In this document: positions 27,333 through 35,363 of the stretch, piece by piece | How positions within the stretch are numbered: position 1 is the first letter of the stretch | Layout: every line of letters starts with the position of its first letter | Assembly (NCBI RefSeq): GCF_014205295.1 | Contig: NZ_JACHNF010000001.1 | Location: forward strand, 3,906,001 to 3,970,000 | Source: Kribbella solani | GTDB taxonomy: Bacteria; Actinomycetota; Actinomycetes; Propionibacteriales; Kribbellaceae | Reading direction: 5' to 3' | Length of the DNA: 64,000 nt | Notes under the pieces: model-generated | What the model was told of the DNA's origin: nothing | Database searches by the model: none | Seen by the model: the letters and a program-made list of their open reading frames with translations, nothing else | Position numbers and translations under genes: made by a program

Positions 27333-28538
27333 TCAGCTCCGGCGGCGGCCCGCCCAGGTCCAGGCGTACACGCCGTCGTCGACCGCGCGGCCGCCCTCGC
27401 CGAGCTCGAGTGGGCGGAACGTGTCGACCATCACCGCGAGTTCCTCGAAGCGTTCGGCGCCCAGCGATGCCTCGATCGCGGCCGGCTGCGGGCCGTGCGC
27501 GTACCCGCCGGGGTGCAGCGAGATCGACCCGAGCCCGATCCCGGAACCCTTCCGCGCCTCGTAGTCGCCGCCGCAGTAGAACATCACCTCGTCGGAGTCG
27601 ACGTTCGAGTGGTAGTACGGCACCGGTACGGACAGCGGGTGGTAGTCGACCTTGCGTGGCACGAAGTTGCAGACCACGAAGTTGTTCCCCTCGAACACCT
27701 GATGTACTGGCGGCGGCTGGTGCACGCGCCCGGTGATCGGCTCGAAGTCGCTGACGTTGAACGTGTACGGGTACAGGCACCCGTCCCACCCGACGACGTC
27801 GAACGGATGCGTCGCGTACGTCATCCGCGAGCCGACGATCCCGCCGGCGCCGTTGCCGCGATGCTTGACCAGGACCTCGACGTCGGTGCCCTCGACCACG
27901 AGCGGCTCACTCGTCGGGTGCAGATCCCGCTCGCAGTACGGCGAGTGCTCAAGGAACTGCCCGTACCTCGACAGATAGCGCTTCGGCGGCGCGATGTGCG
28001 AGTTGGCTTCGATGCAGTACGCGCTGACGCCGCCAGGTCCGGGCAGCCAGCGGTGCGTGGTCGCGCGCGGGATGATCACGTAGTCGCCCTGGATCGCGTT
28101 CAGGACGCCGAACACCGTCTCGACGGTCGCGCTGCCCTTCTCGACGTACACGCACTCGTCGCCGATCGCGTTCCGGTAGTACGGCGACGGCTGCTCGGCG
28201 ACCGCGTACGAGATCCGGACGTCACCGTTGCCGAGCACCAGCCTCCGGTCCTCCACCGCGTTCGCCTTGGAGGTGTCGGCGAACAAGTCGTGCAGCTTCA
28301 GATGCCGCGGGGTGAGTGGGTGATTGGCGACAGTGGCCAGGTCAGGCAGGTCCCAGACCTGGGAGTCGACGATCGCGGACGGTACACCGGCGTGGTACAG
28401 CAGGGACGAGTCCGAGGAGAACCCCTCTTCGCCCATCAACTCCTCGTAGTACAGCCCCGATCCTTGGCCACCGTCCGGTTTCCGGAACTGGGTGTGCCGC
28501 TTGGGTGGAACTTCCCCGACCTGCCGGTAGAACGCCAT
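27333..28538 (-). CDS. hmgA: homogentisate 1,2-dioxygenase
   Basis: This 401-residue Fe(II) dioxygenase opens the homogentisate ring to maleylacetoacetate in tyrosine and phenylalanine catabolism. It has the HgmA N- and C-terminal cupin halves. The iron site lies in the C-terminal half, with VPYYHSNVDSDEVMFYCGG (His and acidic ligand) and ISLHPGGYAHGPQP (His). The spacing HSNVDSDE is one residue longer to the Glu than the human HxxxxxE motif, so this is the bacterial cupin-like subgroup. The ATG at 28538 has a GGGAGCGGG site; a longer upstream start lacks support. It is divergent from the unknown protein/fumarylacetoacetase operon (74 bp between the starts). Confidence 0.9.
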   Translation of the reverse strand: MAFYRQVGEVPPKRHTQFRKPDGGQGSGLYYEELMGEEGFSSDSSLLYHAGVPSAIVDSQVWDLPDLATVANHPLTPRHLKLHDLFADTSKANAVEDRRLVLGNGDVRISYAVAEQPSPYYRNAIGDECVYVEKGSATVETVFGVLNAIQGDYVIIPRATTHRWLPGPGGVSAYCIEANSHIAPPKRYLSRYGQFLEHSPYCERDLHPTSEPLVVEGTDVEVLVKHRGNGAGGIVGSRMTYATHPFDVVGWDGCLYPYTFNVSDFEPITGRVHQPPPVHQVFEGNNFVVCNFVPRKVDYHPLSVPVPYYHSNVDSDEVMFYCGGDYEARKGSGIGLGSISLHPGGYAHGPQPAAIEASLGAERFEELAVMVDTFRPLELGEGGRAVDDGVYAWTWAGRRRS

Positions 28539-28555
28539 CTGTCCCGCTCCCGAGT

Positions 28556-28570
28556 GTTCGCTATTCGAAC
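28556..28570. promoter_or_regulatory. dyad site in hmgA/28613 divergent promoter
   Basis: GTTCG and CGAAC flank a 5-nt spacer (GTTCGCTATTCGAAC) in the 74-bp region between the two divergent homogentisate-pathway transcription units. It is well placed to control both. The inner nonamer CGCTATTCG recurs at 47359-47367, next to the IclR regulator gene. Confidence 0.4.
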
Positions 28571-28612
28571 GCTTGCGTCCGCTTACCGAAAGCATCCGTT
28601 AGGCTCTTGGTC

Positions 28613-29473
28613 ATGTCAACCGTCCCTGCCCTGTTCCGGCACCTGGTCGACGACGCGTCGATGTTCCCGCCGGGCGACCTGCCACTGGCTGAAGCGGTCA
28701 CCGCCCACCGGGCCCACCTGCGGTCGGCGTACGCCGAGCTGGTCGGTCCGCTCGTCTGCACCGACCAGGATCTGATGAAGGTCGCCGAGCACGCCCGCGC
28801 CGAATCCGGCGCCGGCGCATTGCGGGTGTCCGTGGTGATCTCCGGTGGCGCCGGCGGGATCGAGCCCGCGGTGCGCTGGGGTGACCGTTCCAAGGACGTC
28901 GAGGTGACCGCGGTCGAGGTCCGGCTGCGCGACGAGGACGACCTGTCCCGGAACGCGCTGCGGGTCGTCCGGGTCTGCGACGACTGCCTCGACGAGGAGA
29001 TGGCGTACGTGGAGCTCGGCCTGGACGGCGCCTGGGAACGCGCGCTGGACGTGGTCGCCGACGCCGGGTACGCCGCGAAACTCCGCACCGGCGGGCTCGA
29101 CGCGGCGCTCTTCCCTTCGAGCGATCAGGTCGCGTCCTTCATCACCGCCTGCCTCGACCGCGAAGTCGCGTTCAAATGCACGGCCGGCCTGCACAACGCC
29201 GTACGCCACACCGCCGCCGGCACCGGCTTCGAGCACCACGGTTTCCTCAACGTACTGCTGGCGACCCGCGCCTCGCTCGACGGCGGCGCCCACGATGAGC
29301 TGGTCGAGCTCTTGGACAGTCGCGACGGTGCGAAGCTCGCCGCGCGGGCGCGTGCGCTTTCCGACGACCAGGCCGCGGGCACCCGCCGGTGGTTCACGTC
29401 CTTCGGCTCCTGCAGCATCGAGGAACCACGGCACGACCTGGTCACACTGCAGCTGATGGAGGACGCCCGATGA
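28613..29473 (+). CDS. uncharacterised protein of the homogentisate cluster
   Basis: This 286-residue protein has no signal peptide or membrane span. It is translationally coupled to fumarylacetoacetase (ATGA overlap at 29470-29473). Conserved-looking blocks are DDASMFPPGDLPLAEAV at the start, AAKLRTGGLDAALFPS and FKCTAGLHNAVRHTAAGTGF in the middle, and HHGFLNVLLATRAS. The Lys/Arg/Gly pattern followed by KCTAGLH is reminiscent of a TIM-barrel active site, but I do not recognise a named family. The ATG at 28613 starts right at the conserved N-terminus. Placement between hmgA and fumarylacetoacetase suggests the missing maleylacetoacetate isomerisation or a linked step (inference). Confidence 0.75.
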   Translation: MSTVPALFRHLVDDASMFPPGDLPLAEAVTAHRAHLRSAYAELVGPLVCTDQDLMKVAEHARAESGAGALRVSVVISGGAGGIEPAVRWGDRSKDVEVTAVEVRLRDEDDLSRNALRVVRVCDDCLDEEMAYVELGLDGAWERALDVVADAGYAAKLRTGGLDAALFPSSDQVASFITACLDREVAFKCTAGLHNAVRHTAAGTGFEHHGFLNVLLATRASLDGGAHDELVELLDSRDGAKLAARARALSDDQAAGTRRWFTSFGSCSIEEPRHDLVTLQLMEDAR

Positions 29474-30675
29474 GCTGGATCGACATCCCGGACGGCTCGC
29501 CGTTCGGGCCGGAGAATCTGCCCCTGGGCGTGTTCCGGTACGGCGACGAGGAGCCACGGGTCGGTGCCGCGATCGGCGATCAGGTGATCGATCTCGCGCC
29601 GGTCGCGTCGGCGCAGATGCTGGACGGCGCGCAGTTGTTCGCCGAGCCGACGCTGAACGCGTTCCTCGCCCTCGGCCGCCCGGCCTGGAGTGCCACGCGG
29701 GAGTGGCTGCTCGACCTCGTCCGCAACGAGAACGACCGCGACACGGTCGAGCCGCATCTGATCCCGCAGTCCGCGGTCAGCATGCAGCTGCCGTTCGAGG
29801 TCGCCGACTACGTCGACTTCTATGCCTCCGAACAGCACGCGACCAACCTCGGCCGCCTCTTCCGCCCGGACTCCGAACCACTGCTGCCGAACTGGAAGCA
29901 CCTCCCGGTCGGCTACCACGGTCGCGCCGGCACGATCGTTGCCAGCGGCACCGACATTGTCCGCCCGTCCGGTCAGCGCAAACCACCGGACGCGAGCGCC
30001 CCGGTCTTCGGTCCGTCCCAGCGACTCGACATCGAGGTCGAGCTGGGTTACGTCGTCGGTACGCCGTCCACGCTCGGCGCACCGGTCTCCGTGGACGCCT
30101 TCGAGGACCATGTGTACGGGGTGGTGGTCGTCAACGACTGGTCCGCCCGCGACCTGCAGGCCTGGGAGTACGTACCACTGGGCCCGTTCCTGGGTAAGTC
30201 CTTCGCGACGTCGATCTCGCCGTGGGTGATCTCGCTGGACGCACTCGCCGCCGCCGCCGTTCCACTTCCGGTACAGGACCCGGCCGTGCTTCCGTACCTG
30301 AACGGATCTCGGCTCATGAACTTCGACATCACGTTCGAGGTGTACTTGAACGGGCACCTCGTCAGCACGCCGCCGTACAAGGACATCTATTGGTCGCCTG
30401 CGCAGATGCTTGCACACATGACCGTCAATGGCGCGAGTGTCCGTACCGGTGATTTGTTTGCCTCCGGCACCGTCAGTGGAGCGGCGAAGGATCAGCGCGG
30501 CTCGTTCATCGAGCTCAGCTGGGGTGGTCGCGAGCCATTGGTTGTCGATGGCAAGGAACATACGTTCCTCGAGGATGGTGACGTGGTCACGATCGCGGCC
30601 TGGGCGAACGTTGGCGACGGATCGCGGCTGGGCCTCGGCGAGGTGACCGGACGGATCACGCCGGCGGTCAGCTGA
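29470..30675 (+). CDS. fahA: fumarylacetoacetase
   Basis: This 401-residue hydrolase splits fumarylacetoacetate into fumarate and acetoacetate, the last step of tyrosine catabolism. The N-terminal SH3-like domain (WIDIPDGSPFGPENLPLGVF) and the FAH barrel are both present. Active-site motifs include DYVDFYASEQHATNLGRLF, LPVGYHGRAGTIVASG, the metal-binding acidic residues in RLDIEVELGYVVG and VVVNDWSARDLQAWEYVPLGP. The length matches the eukaryotic-type FAH rather than the short bacterial FAH-fold proteins. It is coupled to the upstream unknown gene. Its stop overlaps the end of the convergent lanC gene by 8 bp. Confidence 0.95.
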   Translation: MSWIDIPDGSPFGPENLPLGVFRYGDEEPRVGAAIGDQVIDLAPVASAQMLDGAQLFAEPTLNAFLALGRPAWSATREWLLDLVRNENDRDTVEPHLIPQSAVSMQLPFEVADYVDFYASEQHATNLGRLFRPDSEPLLPNWKHLPVGYHGRAGTIVASGTDIVRPSGQRKPPDASAPVFGPSQRLDIEVELGYVVGTPSTLGAPVSVDAFEDHVYGVVVVNDWSARDLQAWEYVPLGPFLGKSFATSISPWVISLDALAAAAVPLPVQDPAVLPYLNGSRLMNFDITFEVYLNGHLVSTPPYKDIYWSPAQMLAHMTVNGASVRTGDLFASGTVSGAAKDQRGSFIELSWGGREPLVVDGKEHTFLEDGDVVTIAAWANVGDGSRLGLGEVTGRITPAVS

Positions 30676-32053
30676 GCAGGAGGGCCGAGTCCCAGTCGGT
30701 ACGGGGTGGGCGGGCGTAGGCACTCAGCGCAAGCGCGATGCCGGCTGCGCCTTCCATCAGGCCGGGGAGGTCTAGGTGCAGGTCGGCGACCGGCTGGTAG
30801 TAGCGGTAACCGAACGGGAGCGCCGGGTCGAAGCGTTCGATCAGCCGGTCGGCCAGGCGGTCCGCGGCCGGCCCGAACTCCTGGCCGGGGTGGCTGCGGT
30901 CGAAGAGGACGCAGAGGTAGAGCATGCCGGCCCAGCCGTGGCAGAACGCGTCGTCGGTGATGCCCCAGTCGTCTATCGGCCGGGCCAGGAGCGAGCGGAA
31001 GGCGTCGAGTCCGGCGGCGGTCCAGTCCGGGCGGTTCAGCGCGTCCGCCGCGAAGTCCAGGGCGCGGGCGATGCCGGGTGCGCCGTAGCACCAGGAAGCG
31101 CGGGCCGGTTGTGGTCGCGGGCGGCGGTCGCGGTTCGCGTACCCGTCGAGTGGCACGAAGCCGGTCCAGTAGTTGCCGTACGCATCCGATTCGCGGCGAT
31201 CGAGCAACCAGTCGGCCATGGTGGTGATCGCTTCGGCCTGGCCGTCCACGCGGATACCGGCCGACCAGGAAAGGGCGAGGAGGGCGAGCGGGCCGGGGAT
31301 TCCGTGCGCCAGGCCGAAGTTGGCCTGACCGCGTTCGAACCCAGGGCCGACGATGGTCTTCTCGGTACCGTCGAACCACCAGCCGGGGACCTCGATGCCG
31401 TCGATTTTCAAGGGTTCTCGAAGGGAGGACAGGCAGGTGAGGACTTCCTCGAGTACGTCGTGCCGCTCGCGGGCGAGCAGGTAACGGCCGACACCGGCCA
31501 GTCCGCTGACGACGTCGACCACGCCGGCGCAGGTTGGTACTTGCGCCTGGCGGGTGGCTTGATGGACGCTCACCAGCCAGCGTGCGTGCTCGCTCATCCG
31601 GTCGTCGAGCCTGGTCAGAATGCTCGCGTAATCGCCTGGTTCCCGCGCCGCGATCCGCGTCGCCGTAGCCAACGCGCCAAGTCCTTCCAGCGCCCCCGCC
31701 ACCGGCAACGCCGCCGACTCCGCGACGGTCCGGCTCAAGTACTCGTGCGCGACCTCCCGCTCCCCCAACTCCGCAAACAAGATCGCCAACGCCCCCGGCC
31801 CCCGCGACAAGGTCGTCACATCCCAAGGCGGACACTTCAGGTCCGCGATGTCGATCACGTCACCGTTGGCAGTAGTAGCCGCAACCACCGAGTCCAAATC
31901 CCGCAACCGCCCAGCAACCTCCCCAACCACCTCACCCACCCGCGTGGCCCGAGCAGCCGCCAACCCACCCACCTCCACCATCCGCCCAGCCCGAGCAGCC
32001 GCCACCCCACCCTCCTCCACCACCTCCGCCGGAAGTGCGTCCACCGGCTTCAT
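30668..32053 (-). CDS. lanC: class I lanthipeptide cyclase LanC
   Basis: This 461-residue LanC-like enzyme catalyses addition of cysteine thiols to dehydro residues to form thioether rings. The zinc ligands are intact: Cys322 in ASWCYGAPG, and Cys371 and His372 in DDAFCHGWAG. The catalytic His250 lies in GLAHGIPGPLALLAL, and a second GAPG-type loop follows. The N-terminal 60 residues are Ala/Val/Glu-rich and not typical. The start ATG at 32053 shares its A with the lanB stop codon (TGATG), so production is coupled to LanB. The distal end overlaps fahA tail to tail. Confidence 0.9.
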   Translation of the reverse strand: MKPVDALPAEVVEEGGVAAARAGRMVEVGGLAAARATRVGEVVGEVAGRLRDLDSVVAATTANGDVIDIADLKCPPWDVTTLSRGPGALAILFAELGEREVAHEYLSRTVAESAALPVAGALEGLGALATATRIAAREPGDYASILTRLDDRMSEHARWLVSVHQATRQAQVPTCAGVVDVVSGLAGVGRYLLARERHDVLEEVLTCLSSLREPLKIDGIEVPGWWFDGTEKTIVGPGFERGQANFGLAHGIPGPLALLALSWSAGIRVDGQAEAITTMADWLLDRRESDAYGNYWTGFVPLDGYANRDRRPRPQPARASWCYGAPGIARALDFAADALNRPDWTAAGLDAFRSLLARPIDDWGITDDAFCHGWAGMLYLCVLFDRSHPGQEFGPAADRLADRLIERFDPALPFGYRYYQPVADLHLDLPGLMEGAAGIALALSAYARPPRTDWDSALLLS

Positions 32054-34950
32054 CACATGTGCCTTTGTCTGTCGAGCCGGCGCTTCAGGGCGGCTCTCGC
32101 CAGTCCGTAGGCTCGTCTTTCGAGTGTTCTGTCCGTACCAAGTAGGCGATTGTTGTGTAGATGCAGCACGCTCATCACCGCCGGCATGCTCACCCCGGCG
32201 TACCGCTCGACCGCCGCCCTCCGTTGCCCCCAGCAATCAAACGCCTGGAAATCACCTTGTAACTTGACGAAATCAGCCCGTTCCTTCGGCGAGACAGCGT
32301 TAGCCAACTCGATCGCGTACGTCTCCAGGAACCACTGCTCCAACTCACCGAACCCAGCCAGCAGATCCAACTGATTCAACGCCGCCAACCACTCAACCGG
32401 CATCGCGAGCTTCCGGCCGGCCCGCAAGCTCAACTGCTCCAGCACCGCCCGACTGTCCGCGCAAAACACGTCCTCCGCGGCCGCCATCACCTCCGCGCCG
32501 CCGTACCGCGCCACCTCCGGCTCGTACTCGTCAAGCACCACCGTCCGAATCCGCCCAGCCTCCACCAGCTCGGCCGCCCAAGCGTTCAGCACGGCCGGAT
32601 CACCATGCCGGAACCGTATCCGCAGATGCGCGTCCGGGTCGCGGTATCGCAGGAAGAACCAACGATCAACCCCCATCCGCGCCACCAACTCCCGAACCGC
32701 GCCGGCCAGCAACGCGTCCTGCAGATCCGCCGCCAGGTAGATCTTCGCTGATAACCACTCACCGCCGGGAAGGTAACGCGACGGGCGCTCATCGGCCGTA
32801 CGCCACGACGGGTTGGCGCCCACCTCAGGCCGTTCCGCGACCGACACCAACGGCACCACGAGTTCGTTGGCATGACCAGCAGTCACCCCGTACGCGTTGA
32901 GCGTCTCGCTCACCACCGACGATGGTTCTTTGCGCAGCTGGTCGCGCAACAATCGGCGGTGCAGCGGCACCCGCAGATCCAGGTCGAGGTGATGGTCGAA
33001 CATGCCGACGCGGATCACGTCCGGTACGGCCAAACGTTCGCGCCATCGGTCCAGCGCGGCATCCCACTCGGCCTGGTCGCGGACAGTCGCCAGCTCGGGA
33101 TCCGTACGCCACAACGCGGGCGCGAGGATGCTGCGGCCGGAGCGTACGCGCGGGAGCCGCGGCATGACCTCCAGCCGGCCCCACTGCCACGGCGTCCAGA
33201 ACCGGCGCCCGGCCAGACCGACCGCGGCGAGGAAGCGGGCCACGTTCGGGGCGCCGGTGACGACGTTGAGCATGTTCGGGCGTACGACGGCGAGCTCCCG
33301 GCCGAGCCGCTTCGAGAACAGGTACAGCCGCTCACCGGTGGTCCCGACGCAGACGTCGCGGACGTCCACGACGGTCGGGTCGTCCGGGTCGGCGAAGGTG
33401 CCGATAGCAAGGGTGTGCGGGAGTACTTGCGGCTCCCGAAGCACGTTGCCGAAGCGCGGCTCGTACGGCGCGAACTTCAACTGCACGGGCAGCGGACCTG
33501 GTACGTCGTACAGCTCGCCCAACGCATCCTCAACGCCCAGCAGGCCGGCGAACCGGCCGATCATCGCACCGGCCGCGATCGAACCACTGGTTGCCGCTAG
33601 CAAGAACTCGCCGCGCTCCAGCGCCTCCGGTGACTCACCCAGCACCTGAGCACACAAGTCGAGCGAATCCGGCACCCGATCACCCGCGTCGCGCGACCCA
33701 CCGTGCGCATCGCCCGATCCACCGCCTTGCGCGCCCCTCCCCACGACCAGCTTTTCGACCAATTCATCGTCCAGGACGAGCTCAGGAGTGCCTGCGTTTT
33801 CGGCAAGAGCAGCTGCTAGAGCCTGGTCTCGGGCTGCCGAGCAGGTGTTGCTGGGGATCTCCGAACCACCGCGTTCACCCAGCGGAATCCGGTACCCAGC
33901 AGGCGGCCCCAGCCCCACCTGCGGGTCCAGCAGATCAAGCACCGGAACCACCCGATCGGTGCCGTACCGATCAAGGAACGCCCGGTGGTAACTCGCCAGC
34001 GCCGGCAACCCGTCGCCCGGTGGAGACAGCCGCCACAGCAACGAACCGACCCGCGCGGCTTCATCGGCAACCGCCTGCGGCAGCCGCACGTCAGCATCCA
34101 CCCGCAGGTCAACCTGCACCACCGCACCATCACCAACATCCGCATACTCGCCGAGGAGGATCTCCCGGGTGATCAGCTGACCAAGTAGTTTGTCGGCATC
34201 GGTCGGAGTGGCATCCGGGGTTGCCGCCAACAGGCGGGCGCGGAGGACCTCGTACGCGATCGGCCGCCGAGCCGCCGTGCGGATGAACTGGACTGCTTCC
34301 GAGTTCGCCAGCGACAGTTCGCGGCCAGGCTCGTCCTCGGTGAGCTTCCGGAGATACGGCAACACCAGCCGATCCCCGCGTACGACAGCAAGGCTGTTCG
34401 CAACCACTCGCTCAGGCAACTGCCCGCGACGTTCCGCGTGCAGCCAACCCTCGTCCGGCAACACCTGTCGCGTGTGCGCCGACCCGATCCGTACCTTCGC
34501 CGAACTGCTCAAACTGTCGAAGGTGACCGGCGCGACTCCGGCCAGCAGGCCGAACGGGGTCGGGCGGCCGGTCATCCGCAGCAGGTAGCGGGTGGTCGCG
34601 AGGACCGCGCGTTCCAGCTTGGCGCGGTCCAGGTCCGCGCCGGCCAGAATCCGTTGCAGAGAAGCCGCGAGGGACGAGCTGGACAGTTCGATTGCCTCAA
34701 GCAACGATGCGTCGGCCAGTACCTCGCGCAAGTAGGCACTGAGCTCGGTGGCGGTCGCGGTGGCGGGGTCGGGTGCGGTCCGGGTCGGTGCCGCGGCGGC
34801 GGCGGGAGCGGCCGCCAGCCGCAGCACCCCGAAGGCGCCCGGCCGAAACTCGTCCGACGGTGCACCGGCCGCATTCGCAACTGGTGCAGCGGTTCGGGTC
34901 CCGGTTGATGCACCAGCCGCACTCCCAGCTGGCGTTGCTGCTGGTGTCAC
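32053..34950 (-). CDS. lanB: class I lanthipeptide dehydratase LanB (full length)
   Basis: This 965-residue protein contains both LanB parts: an N-terminal glutamylation domain (about residues 40-660, with LERAVLATTRYLLRMTGRPTP and FGLLAGVAPVTF) and the C-terminal elimination domain (about 690-950, with LSAKIYLAADLQDALLAGAV and RWFFLRYRDPDAHLRIRFRH). It uses Glu-tRNA to activate Ser/Thr of the precursor and then eliminates glutamate. The Ala/Pro/Thr-rich first 40 residues are a low-complexity lead-in. The GTG start at 34950 follows an AAGG site, 25 bp after the precursor stop. Single-polypeptide architecture indicates a class I lanthipeptide rather than a thiopeptide split LanB. Confidence 0.93.
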   Translation of the reverse strand: MTPAATPAGSAAGASTGTRTAAPVANAAGAPSDEFRPGAFGVLRLAAAPAAAAAPTRTAPDPATATATELSAYLREVLADASLLEAIELSSSSLAASLQRILAGADLDRAKLERAVLATTRYLLRMTGRPTPFGLLAGVAPVTFDSLSSSAKVRIGSAHTRQVLPDEGWLHAERRGQLPERVVANSLAVVRGDRLVLPYLRKLTEDEPGRELSLANSEAVQFIRTAARRPIAYEVLRARLLAATPDATPTDADKLLGQLITREILLGEYADVGDGAVVQVDLRVDADVRLPQAVADEAARVGSLLWRLSPPGDGLPALASYHRAFLDRYGTDRVVPVLDLLDPQVGLGPPAGYRIPLGERGGSEIPSNTCSAARDQALAAALAENAGTPELVLDDELVEKLVVGRGAQGGGSGDAHGGSRDAGDRVPDSLDLCAQVLGESPEALERGEFLLAATSGSIAAGAMIGRFAGLLGVEDALGELYDVPGPLPVQLKFAPYEPRFGNVLREPQVLPHTLAIGTFADPDDPTVVDVRDVCVGTTGERLYLFSKRLGRELAVVRPNMLNVVTGAPNVARFLAAVGLAGRRFWTPWQWGRLEVMPRLPRVRSGRSILAPALWRTDPELATVRDQAEWDAALDRWRERLAVPDVIRVGMFDHHLDLDLRVPLHRRLLRDQLRKEPSSVVSETLNAYGVTAGHANELVVPLVSVAERPEVGANPSWRTADERPSRYLPGGEWLSAKIYLAADLQDALLAGAVRELVARMGVDRWFFLRYRDPDAHLRIRFRHGDPAVLNAWAAELVEAGRIRTVVLDEYEPEVARYGGAEVMAAAEDVFCADSRAVLEQLSLRAGRKLAMPVEWLAALNQLDLLAGFGELEQWFLETYAIELANAVSPKERADFVKLQGDFQAFDCWGQRRAAVERYAGVSMPAVMSVLHLHNNRLLGTDRTLERRAYGLARAALKRRLDRQRHM

Positions 34951-34975
34951 GGGCGCCTTACCGGTCAGCCGGCCG

Positions 34976-35149
34976 TCAGCAGCACGGGACGCACGCGGCC
35001 ATGCCGACCGCGTACGTGTTCACCGTGGTCGGTGTCAGACCGCTGCGCTCGTCGACGTCGCGGGCGTCCTCCGGCCGGGCCGGCCGGTGCAGGGCCGGGT
35101 CCGACGCGGGGATGACGTCGAGGTCCAGCTCGAATGCTGTCAGGCTCAT
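34976..35149 (-). CDS. lanA: lanthipeptide precursor peptide (FxLD-type leader)
   Basis: This 57-residue peptide lies directly upstream of lanB. Leader residues 6-12 are FELDLDV, matching the FxLD/FNLDV box recognised by LanB. An acidic, Arg-containing segment follows (RPARPEDARDVDERSG). The C-terminal core, from about residue 37, has Thr39, Thr41, Thr42 and Thr45 plus Cys53, Cys56 and Cys57, so up to three thioether rings are possible. The end, AACVPCC, is unusual for its paired terminal cysteines. The ATG at 35149 has a GAAGGG site; a longer in-frame GTG at 35266 lacks one. No transporter or protease gene is nearby. Confidence 0.85.
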   Translation of the reverse strand: MSLTAFELDLDVIPASDPALHRPARPEDARDVDERSGLTPTTVNTYAVGMAACVPCC

Positions 35150-35173
35150 GGTGATGACCCTTCGCTCGTTATC

Positions 35174-35191
35174 GGTAGTCGGGCGACTACC
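35174..35191. promoter_or_regulatory. palindromic operator candidate upstream of lanA
   Basis: GGTAGTCG and CGACTACC are perfect 8-bp arms around a 2-nt spacer (18 bp in all), centred about 33 bp before the lanA start. The position fits a repressor or activator site in the leader or promoter of the lanthipeptide operon. No regulator gene lies beside it. Confidence 0.5.
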
Positions 35192-35363
35192 TACCGCGAT
35201 AATCAACCACGACCGCCGGAAGTTTTTCAACAGCATCGGCAGTTGATGTTGTATTTCTTTTCCCACACGGCGAAAACCGTGAAAAATCTTCAGAATGATC
35301 CGATCTGTTCATTAGTGTTCGTTTCTCTTGACGAGCTCGCGCTTACGTGCGAACTTTCTCGAC

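Noticed and set aside
34976..35266. Longer start (GTG at 35266) for the lanthipeptide precursor
   Set aside because: It adds 39 basic, hydrophobic residues before the FELDLDV leader with no ribosome site. The ATG at 35149 has one and yields a normal leader length.
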